Shown here: positions 22,731-31,634 of the stretch, one piece after another | Numbering within the stretch: position 1 is the first letter of the stretch | Layout of the letters: every line of letters begins with the position of its first letter | Origin: Strigamia acuminata | Lineage: Eukaryota > Arthropoda > Chilopoda > Geophilomorpha > Linotaeniidae | Assembly (NCBI GenBank): GCA_949358305.1 | Contig: OX442314.1 | Span: 20,949,060 to 21,013,059 of the forward strand | Direction: 5' to 3' | Length of the DNA stretch: 64,000 bases | The notes under the pieces: generated by a model | Told to the model about the DNA's origin: nothing | Databases searched by the model: none | The model's input: only the letters and a program-made list of their open reading frames with translations | Program-made: the position numbers and the translations under genes

Positions 22731-25573
22731 TTAAACTTCAGTTGAAGGATCTATACAAAAATAAACAAATTAAATTGAATAAATTATTCTGGCAAATCAT
22801 CTAACAAAAATAAAAATTACTTTAACCTCTCCGAAATTATAACTTACTCTGATGGTAATCCAGATGCTGCAAAGTATGATTCAAACATAGAAATTAATAT
22901 TCTTGAAATAACTCACAATATTTATTGCAATTTAATTAAAAGTAATACACAAATCAAAATGTCGTCTTAACAACGTAAAATTACATAAAATTAACATTTA
23001 CCAGCAAATAAAATATGTACAACTTTGAGTAGAAGCAATTATTATCACAGACCAAAAAAGATAAGACTAAAAGAAAGCATCTTAGAGATTCACTAAAAAG
23101 TGCAAAGATTTTCAGTAATTACGAACAACATAACAAGCTACCTGTTCAGTTTCTAGAAGGGCCCTTTGTTGCTCCTGAGTCGGAGACGATGATGGTTCAC
23201 TATCCCCTGAATGTGATAGTACAGAATGGTGAGATGATGTTGGGGTTGTTGCCAATGGTCGGGTAGTAGACATGATGGAAATGCTAGATTTGCGAGAAGA
23301 AGAAATAGATAGTGCTCTCTTGCGAGGTCTTCTCACTTCGCCATCCATGTCATCATCATCCTCCTAAAATACAAATATTTTTCATTAATTATAGTCAAAA
23401 TCTTGCAACTTTTAGTTACAGTAATAAGTTTTTCAAAGCATTACTTCAGCGCTAAAAGGAATTCCATCTGCCAATGATTTCCGTCTTCTTAATTCCGATA
23501 ACAAATCAGTAAATTGTTCCTTGAGTTCTGCTACTCTTGCAAACAATTCATGTTGCAAAGCAGCATTTTCTAATTGGTCGGGACTAGGAGACATGAGAGC
23601 TGCTGCATCCATTCGCTGTGTTATGGCATGAAGTTCGTCTTGAACATCGTGTAACTTTTGCTGCAGCTAATTAAACACAATTTATCCAATTTATTCAAAT
23701 AATAGAATAAACTAGTTAATATACCTCTTCCACTGGTGGTTTAAACAAAGCATTTTCTCTGCCTACTATCAAGAAACTACGGCGGCGACTTTCACCTGGT
23801 GTTCTTCGACTAGCCAATAATTTCGACATTTTACTTATCTAAAAAAAATTTAAATATGTTCATTATACATTTCATAAGGAAAGATGAGATAATAAGATTT
23901 ACAACCTGAGCAATAAATTCTGTAATGATTGGTTGTGGATTTGGTAAAATCTCTTTATCAGCTACAACTGACATTTTCAATGTGTCGGAATATGTGAACA
24001 CAGATAATGCAATTGGAACATTGTGTCTCGGTGGCATCCAAAAAACCACAGATTTGAGTTGATGAGCTCCAATTCGCAAGGGCACTTCCGGACCCGCAAT
24101 ATTGGAGTAAAGTAGCGACGCTCTGCGCAAAATGCAGTTGACGAGCCATTGAGCCAAACACACAGGAAGAAATGCATGAAGAACGTGGATAGCACCGTAC
24201 ATCACCACCGAGTCGGCCGATGTTTTGAGCTCTTCCAAACGACTACGTACTTCCCACAATTGTGGAATCACGCCTTCTGTATTCGTTGGGATTAAAACAT
24301 TGGAAAGCGAAAATTCTGTTCCCATTGGAACCCAAGTTCGACCGTGTTTGGGTTCGTAACGGAGATCAATTGTAATGTTTATCTGAAAACCAAAATATGA
24401 ATTACTAAAAAAAAAAATACAATTTAAGTGTCGTTTTTTGTCTACCTTTAAGTCGTAGGGGTTTGACACACCGTGACTCCTTAATACATTTCTCAAACTA
24501 CCAGTTAAAGCTCCTAGAATGACATCGTTTAAAGTACTTCGCGTAACTTGCTTAATTCGAGTAACTTGTGGAAGATTGATATCTTGTGACCAAGCAACAA
24601 CTTTAGTGTTATCTGCAATCTTCTTTCTTCGCCGAAAGAAATTGTGATCTTGACACGTGAAGAATAACCAAGAAAAAAACGACACTGGTCCTATAATCAG
24701 AGCACGGAACACATTTAACGGAAATGCCGTACCACCAAACCGGGGTTTAGCATTTGGCACCAACTGTCCATCAGCTAATGAATGAACAAGAAGTTTCACT
24801 AGTGAAGTACCATCAGTGATGCAGTGATGAATACGAAAAAAAAGAACAGTGTCTCGGTTTTTGTCAAAATATGGTATAACTCGAATTTCCCACAGTGGTC
24901 GTTCACTAGGTAATGGCTGTTCAATTAAGGCACCGACAAATGACTGCAATTCTAATTTAGTCCTCACATGAACTGGGGCCCACATTATGTGGTTATCGAT
25001 ATTGAAATTATCATCTTCAACCCAATAATAACCAGCAGATGCTGGAATCACTCTCTGCACTAAGCGCGGATACATTCGTCGGCCATCTTCGTGTACAGCC
25101 TGTATGACCCTATGGAACACCAAATCACGAATTGCATTTAGATCCAAACCACGTTCCAAAAACAACAAACAGCTAATGATACTCTGTCCCGAGGATTCGT
25201 CTTGCAGCCACATGACGTCCGTGGCAGACAACATGGTGGCCGTGCTGTCCACACACCAACAACCCCAGCGATATACCCTAGGACAGCAACAACAGTTTGT
25301 TATAACAGTTCGCACAAATAATGCAAATGGATACAGTACTCCGGTACAGAGCATTAAAGGGACACCGACTACAATTGCAAACATAATACTGAGGACCGAT
25401 AATACGAAGGATTTGGTAACGCTTTTCTCTGTTGAATGCTGGATTCTGCGTAGAGGTGCACTGCGCAGGTGTCGAGGTACACGAGCTTGTCTTGATGGAG
25501 GACAATTAATGAATTTGTTGATGTAGAGAGGTGAGTTGTTATCTGTACCATCTTTTTCTTCCGCCGAATCCAT
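22731..25573 (-). CDS. wax-ester synthase/DGAT-type O-acyltransferase with C-terminal extension
   Basis: Seven exons (25573-24446, 24382-23906, 23838-23725, 23666-23445, 23363-23142, 22866-22848, 22750-22731) give 733 residues. A hydrophobic segment (about 55-90) precedes the condensing-type acyltransferase domain. Its catalytic motif H-H-C-I-T-D-G is near residue 248, and the N-D-V-I-L-G-A-L motif is near 350. The WSD1-like C-terminal domain ends near 530. The family transfers acyl-CoA to alcohols or diacylglycerol, making wax esters or triacylglycerol on ER or lipid-droplet membranes. After it comes an insect-type extension: a coiled-coil region (L-Q-Q-K-L-H-D-V-Q-D-E-L) and a basic, Ser-rich tail. 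The first intron (24383-24445) is only 63 bp and stop-free, so retention adds 21 residues. The last two exons (19 and 20 nt) are inferred from splice phase; without them the frame stops at 23112. Confidence 0.85.
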
Positions 25574-26733
25574 TTTATCCGCTGAGATTGCAATTTTTTT
25601 TTATATCTTTTTTAGTGCATATTGATTTTGCTCTTATTGATCTCGCAGTATTTGGTCAGAACTTGGCATCTAATAAAAGAAAAAATAGGACATTTTAATA
25701 TTTTCTGTATGCAATTTTTTTTCCTGCTATTTATCATTCTCATTCTGAATAAAATGTTGCCACTTGAACACCACCATGGTAATGTGGGACTTGTTTAGCA
25801 ACCCACAAGATGTTTTCATTAATTATAGTAGAAAACACTCCAACTGATTATCCTAATTACTACCAAACCAAATTCGCATTTACTGTACTTAATTTTACTT
25901 ACTGCATTAAAACTAATTTATTCTTAATTAATATGTACACGAAGCTTAACTTTAATTCATCGAAGTGATCTTCTAAATGGTCGATGCATTTACTAATACA
26001 CTTCAGTGGTAGTTCAACACCCTGTAACTATAGCAACGCCACCGAAAAAAAAGATAACCACAGGTCGTATAAATTGAAGAGGAAAATTTTTCTATTATCC
26101 TATTACTGACTCGTTCTCGTCATGTGATTAAGTAGGCCAATAGGCAATTTCTCCTGTTAAAACAATTGACCAACACTAGCTCAGGTCAAGCGTAAATATT
26201 GAAACAAACAGGAAATTAATGAAATAATTAAATTCACTCGATAAATAATTAAAACATTAAATAACCATGTAAAAAAAAATTATTTCCATTTGTGTAATGG
26301 AAATTAATTAACCTGGTCCATCAAACCGAATTTGGGTTTCTGTACCTGTAAAATTTCATTGATCATGTTAATTACCGGTAAACACTTTCCTAAACCACAG
26401 GACGTTGCACAGACGTATGTTAAAAATAGATAACAGAGCTAGACATATTTTAAAAATATCTGCAAAATTATATATTTTAAACCCTGCTCGAATATCAAGA
26501 TCGTCCAGTTATTCATTTAATATATTTCACAGCTAATTAATCACAGATGGGAAACATGTAGGAAAGACTACTTTCAGGGGCTGTACTATTCAATCAATAA
26601 CCTTCACCATATAAAATAAAATGTTCGATAAAGACAACACCCGTGTGTTTATCGTTACGATTAGCTATCTTAAGACTTACCTGATAAAATTAAAAGATAT
26701 TTTTCTTTAAAAAATGATGTGCACATTTCATTT
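25574..26733. other. 5' flank of the acyltransferase gene
   Basis: An acceptor (tttcttttattag, ending at 25672) implies an untranslated exon of the leftward acyltransferase gene at about 25671-25574. The rest is AT-rich, with no supportable gene. Confidence 0.4.
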
Positions 26734-26919
26734 CTAAAAAAGATTATGAGAAGGATTGAGCTGTTTCTCTGCTTTGATTTCAGATAGGGTAAGCGTAACA
26801 TCCCAAGAGCCTTTGCGCTTAAAGGGACATACCAAACTAATGCTAAGGGTTATGGGTAGCTCTTGGTGAGGATTGACATTCTGACGAATTAAAGTTGGAT
26901 GTGATGTTGGAGAACCTTT
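26734..26919 (-). other. unidentified open frame, possible terminal exon
   Basis: This frame of 61 sense codons on the minus strand has no ATG at its start. It begins right after an in-frame TAA and ends in TAG at 26734-26736. The translation is not low-complexity (for example V-C-P-F-K-R-K-G-S-W-D-V-T-L). The upstream AG is poorly preceded by pyrimidines, so exon status is weak. The family is not recognised. It may be a decayed exon or chance. Confidence 0.2.
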
Positions 26920-27437
26920 TTATTATTGAATTATAGATGTTATAAAATGGAAGTAGAAGGTGCACGGGCAGTAATGTGAAGGTTATTTACGCAAAGAAAA
27001 GGACAATAAAATAATTCAATACTTGTCAATATAAAATGGCAACAATTAATAATTAGGACTTGGGGATCAGAAATATTTATGACATAATTATATCATCATC
27101 GTAAACTGTGAATTGAGCAGTTGATCACCTGCAAGTAAATTAAAAAGTGATAAATGTAGATAAGATAAATCGTTATAAATAACCTCTCATTTTTACTTGC
27201 AGTTATTTTTAATATATCTTCGTACACTTGTGTTGTTTCCAACGTTTCTTAAATCTAAAAAAGTCTTGAATTACGGTGAAATTTGCTTTTATTTTTTTAA
27301 TTTTAATTTTTTTTTTTAGAAGAGAAAAATAAATGTTTCTTAGCAAGACGAATTTTTACTGTATCAATTTTTCTTACAAGTAAATGATGAACGAGAAACT
27401 AATTGTAAATTGTTTTGTTTTTCTGTGCACACAAAAG

Positions 27438-27911
27438 TCACGATTCAGTCAAATTAGCAGAGCATACACATTTAGCTCCATCTAGGCGTCCATTAATTGA
27501 TCTCTTTTCTTTCCAGCAAACAATATATTGACAAGTTAGCAGTAACCTATCCTCAATTCTAGCTACAATGTTAATGAATGCACACTGTTAAACGTAAAGT
27601 TTGATGTATAAAAGTTATAATAAGTACCACATTCTTGTGGAGTCTTTAATTTATTCATACAGTCTGCATAAAAAGTTGGTTTCAGTGGGTCAAAACATCT
27701 CTCATGGTTTTTCTGGCACAGACTTAATGTTCTAACCATAGTATCGACTTCTTTTTGCGTCACAGTACTTCCAAAAACAAAAACCGAAATAAGTAGAACT
27801 CCAAAAATGACAAGTTTAAGCCTGCAATTGTACAGAAAGGTTGACAAGAAAGATTTGTTACCTATTTACAATTGTTTGTATTACTAAAATTAGTAAAACG
27901 GCTACTTACAT
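27438..27911 (-). CDS. secreted six-cysteine protein, 106 aa (paralogue 1)
   Basis: Three exons: only the A-T of the start codon lies in exon 1 (27911-27910, before GTAAGT), the G opens exon 2 (27821-27628), and exon 3 is 27562-27438. The product starts with a clear signal peptide (M-L-K-L-V-I-F-G-V-L-L-I-S-V-F-V-F-G). Its mature part has the cysteine spacing C-x6-C-x11-C-x9-C-x10-C-x4-C, plus two more cysteines near the C-terminus (C-V-C). The next gene shares this six-cysteine frame and an intron at the identical place (after the fourth Cys, phase 1, followed by A-R), so the two are tandem paralogues. I do not recognise the family; it is not odorant-binding-protein spacing. A secreted, perhaps defensive or reproductive role is a guess. 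Confidence 0.65.
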
Positions 27912-28230
27912 TTTAGACTAGTGCCTCTCAACGTTACCAGTATTGCACATAATCATGATGTTTCTTCGCCACATATTAGCATTTACTTTTTCGCCATGAT
28001 TTAGCCATAGCCCTAAATTGTGTCGCGCATGCTTTAATTGTTAATATATTGCTTAATAATTGCAATAATTGTTTTAAATAAATTTAATATTTGCTGCCTT
28101 GTTTAAGAATCTCTCTTCAAAAAATGCTACACAAGACAATATATTTAATATTTTGATTTAACTCAAATTTATTTATTTCAGAAAATTTGTATTTTATAAT
28201 GCCACATTAATAAATTAACAAATTCAACAA

Positions 28231-28703
28231 TCATTTGGGCATTTTCTGATAGGCTTTCTTAGACGGTATGAACTTATGTGCTTGAATATTTATCAATTTT
28301 CCAAACTCCTTGTAAATGTAACTGTCATTAACCTTTTTTTGACCTCCGAAGTCTTCTTTTGTACCTTCGCGGCCGTTATACAATATCCAATTTGTATTAA
28401 AACAGTTAATATCTTCACAATAACGAATGGTGGATGGATGGTACCGAGCTGTAGTACATTTATTTTTAATTAAAAAGAATTAGATTGTTCACATTTTATC
28501 TTACCACACTTCTTTTTGCTTCGTTCTTGTTTCAGACATTTTTTATATGACTTCACAATGTTTTGTTTACATGTTTCTTTATCAATTTCGCAAGAGAATG
28601 TAACTTTCATCATTATTTCATATTCTATTTTTGTAGGCTCACTTTGCTCACAATTAAAAATGTAAATGCAGTAGGCAAAAAACAAAATACAAGTTACCTT
28701 CAT
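28231..28703 (-). CDS. secreted six-cysteine protein, 138 aa (paralogue 2)
   Basis: Two coding exons (28703-28505 and 28448-28231) join in phase 1. The start M-K-V-T-C-I-L-F-F-A-Y leads a signal peptide that ends near residue 17. The cysteine pattern C-x6-C-x10-C-x9-C-x10-C-x4-C matches the neighbouring gene at 27438, and the C-A-R across the intron is also conserved. The C-terminal half is longer than in the neighbour and lysine-rich (Y-I-Y-K-E-F-G-K, ending K-M-P-K). An in-frame ATG 20 codons upstream (28763) would bury the signal peptide, so I chose the inner one. Fast divergence with a fixed cysteine frame suggests an extracellular protein under changing selection. Function unknown. Confidence 0.65.
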
Positions 28704-28763
28704 ATTGGATTTATCACCATATTTTTCAAAAACGTAATTCGCTTGCTCTATACGACACTTCAC

Positions 28764-29227
28764 TATAAGCCAATTAGTTATTATCTATTTACCTAATTAG
28801 CAGTTTATAGGTTGGTCATTAAATCACTCATATAATAAACTAGCTTAATTACTGGCATTCTCTTAATAATTAAAAAGTAATTATTTTGGTTTTGGTTAAA
28901 GCTCGTGGTATTACGCGGTGAATTTTATATGGAATTCATTTTAGAATAAATATAAAGTGAAACATCATTAGTTTTATTAAAAATGTAAACAAAATTATAA
29001 TGACACATAATCGCCATGTATTGGCTTTCAATTGTTGTCTTCTTTTACGTCACTTCCGTAGACATTATTATGTACTGCAGCAAAGCGTCAGACTCGACTC
29101 GAATATGCTTACCTATTATTGTTATCTTGGCTATACAAGCATTATGACATCATTCAACAATAACTAACGCTGCACTTTGAATTACATTTTTTTAAATAGA
29201 ATATATCTTGTTCTTTGAAGAGTCGAA
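28764..29227. promoter_or_regulatory. divergent upstream region
   Basis: This interval separates the leftward six-cysteine gene from the rightward pentraxin gene. It is AT-rich, and no clear TATA box or other motif was identified. Confidence 0.3.
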
Positions 29228-30128
29228 ATGTTTTTCCGAGCTTCCTGTTTTTTCTTTTTCGCATTAATGAATGGATTTCAAGCGTTGAGTAACAGATCAG
29301 AAAATTATCAACTGATATTTCCTCTGGATTCGCCATCTCCTTACGCTCATTTAGTAGGCACGATTCCAATGCAACTGATGGACATTACTCTATGCTACTG
29401 GATTAGACCGCACAGAAATGGAGGCTGTGATGTAATTTTCTCCTATGCAGTACCAAAAGCTTTTAGTAACATTAAAAGCAGCATCTGTGCTGGTGGAGAA
29501 CAAGGTAAAATTCTACTTAAGCTGTTAAAAATAATTATTTATTTATTTATTAAAGTCGAACAACTTTTCTAGGCTTCTTTCAACGTCAGCAAATGGCTGA
29601 TGAAGCCAGCAGCACCAAAACTGGTGGACACGCCAATTTTGGCATGCAGCAAGACCGTGTGCTTCTTGGCAAGCAAAGTTTGCAGAAGTACTCTTGGATC
29701 CATTCTTGCATTACTTGGAGTTCTTTGGAAGGTCGTTGGCAATTTTTCCTCAACGGCTACAAATACAACGAAGGCACCGGGCTGACCATTGGAGAATTTA
29801 TTCAACCAAATGGTGTGGTGGTGTTGGGACAAGATCAAGATGTTGATGATGGGCAGCACGACGTGAAGGATCAAATGAGAGGCCAAATCAGTGATCTGAA
29901 TATGTGGGATTCAGTATTGCACCCGGATGAGAGTGAGAAAGTCATTTAATAAATGTTACACTCGGTCAAATTGTGCATTTGTAATTTTCAGTTAGCAAAT
30001 TGGCATCCTGCGAGTCAACCTACGAAGGCAATGTGATTGGTTGGAGGTCTGCCACTTGGGAGATGTACGATGGTACTAGAGTGGCTCCTGTGAAACTACC
30101 ATGCGTAAGACTACCACGCCACAATTAA
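29228..30128 (+). CDS. pentraxin-domain secreted protein (intact copy A)
   Basis: Three exons (29228-29504, 29573-29932, 29992-30128) encode 257 residues. A signal peptide (about 1-19) is followed by a single pentraxin (LamG-like) domain. Its hallmark is H-S-C-I-T-W-S-S-L-E-G-R-W (the HxCxxWxSxxG pentraxin signature), then F-F-L-N-G, G-x-V-V-L-G-Q-D-Q-D and W-D-S-V-L. The acidic D-Q-D-V-D-D is where calcium-binding residues lie in C-reactive protein. Pentraxins are soluble pattern-recognition or lectin-like proteins. A second copy of exons 2-3 lies at 43618-58028 but is broken. A diverged homologue with the same three-exon structure is at 59939-60806. This is the only complete gene of the recent duplicate pair. 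Immune function is inferred from the family. Confidence 0.85.
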
Positions 30129-30951
30129 ACTTGTTTGACTGAATTAAACTTGTTGTTTGTTGTTACTTTTCATTGCAAATGTTGTATTTTTTATATATTC
30201 TATTCTTGTTTATTAAAATGTTAACAGTTTGAAGTTCAATTCATTTTTTAAAAGTCCTGTTTCTTAAAGTGCCGCAACATGTGTTTATTATCTCATTAAA
30301 TTCGATAATGTTGAACATTTAATAAAATATATCAAGTTTATGAGACCGGTTTATAGATGCAGAAAAATCGCCATAGATATGTCTACCATTTTTAAATCTA
30401 ATAATAGTACAGAGTTATGTACAATTTGGAGGAAATCTTGGTGGACAACTTGGAGGACTATTTGGAGGACAACTTGGAGGACTATTTGGAGGACAACTTG
30501 GAGGACAAATTAGTAATAAGTGAAAAATCAAACGGTATTGTTCTAATTAGTAATTTATCTTTTTATTTTTTAGGATTAGGGTTAGAAATACCTCACGTTT
30601 CGATTCAGCCGCCACCTTCAATAATTTCGTCCGTCAGCTGTTTTTTCATTCCAACCATCAATTTTTCAAAATTATTTCCGACCTTTATCTTCAAATGCGG
30701 CCGTTAGCGCATCGTTCCAAAAACCACTTTCAGTTTCAAAACTGCAACAATATGTCAGTAAATTAAATGCAACACAAGAACTTGTATTGTCGCAAATAAG
30801 CGATTACAACACAGCATTAAACAAATACGAAAAAAGACTGATAGAAATTGTAAATCAAATACAAAGGATAAATGCTTATCAAAATGAGCAATATAAAGCT
30901 ATTAAGCAGCTTAATAAAATATGCCACAGAAAGTTAAAAGAGGTTCAAGAT

Positions 30952-31561
30952 TGTCGTAACCTTGATTCCGGTAAATAAACTTACACAATATCTTACTAAT
31001 AACACCCTTTATTTCACACTTGTAATAATACAATAATGATACTTAACAATGTGGTCTCGGATCCTTGCTGGCGGATACGATTTGTTGCTGCACGGCAGTC
31101 TTACACGTGGCTTCTACTGTTGTCTAGGGTAATGGCGTCTGGCGAAACACGTGTTCGCAAACGCTTCGCTTCGGGAGATATTACGATCGTAGTATTGCTA
31201 CGATAATATCTGTGACTCTGATTTATAGATGTAATTGGCAACGGGCATCGATCCTCTATCAATCCGGTAAAACGGCCTGACGGTGAGGTGGTGATGCTAA
31301 TGTTGCTCTGGTATCTATAAAGTGGGGGTTTCCGGTCAGACACGGGTTTAAATAGTGGCTGGACCGGAAATGACGTATGTGCATAAATTCGGGGAATTAT
31401 GCAAATCTATGACGTTGTCACGTCAGTCTCGCAGAAACGGTAAAACTAGTATAGCTAATTTTCCCGCAATAATCTGACAATCATTTTACTATCAATATTA
31501 AAATTACTATTTATTAGGTTATGATTAATTAAAACACTTTTGTGACCTCGTGGTCACCACA
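30952..31561 (-). repeat. gypsy 3' LTR
   Basis: 610 bp with TG...CA ends, matching the right-hand LTR except for one seen difference (g/t at about 31379). It also carries an 80-codon open frame (31101-31343) that is duplicated in the other LTR and is probably not coding. Confidence 0.92.
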
Positions 31562-31574
31562 CGTCCCCTCCTCA
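31562..31574 (-). other. gypsy polypurine tract
   Basis: On the coding strand, GAGGAGGGGACG directly precedes the 3' LTR. This is the expected primer for plus-strand DNA synthesis. Confidence 0.75.
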
Positions 31575-31634
31575 GCAATGTTGTTGGGGGATTTACAATA
31601 AAACAACAAACATTGCGAAGACTCAAAGTTAGAT

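Noticed and set aside
25104-25526. 140-codon plus-strand ORF
   Set aside because: Antisense to the conserved acyltransferase exon, without domain signals.
30417-30707. Repetitive D-N-L-E-D-Y-L-E frame
   Set aside because: It is the glycine repeat of the dead copy A read in the wrong frame; the same effect occurs at 58441-59079 in the intact copy.
31101-31343. 80-codon ORF present identically at 31101 and 41678
   Set aside because: It lies in the two LTR copies; the duplication is explained by the LTR and there is no sign of coding.
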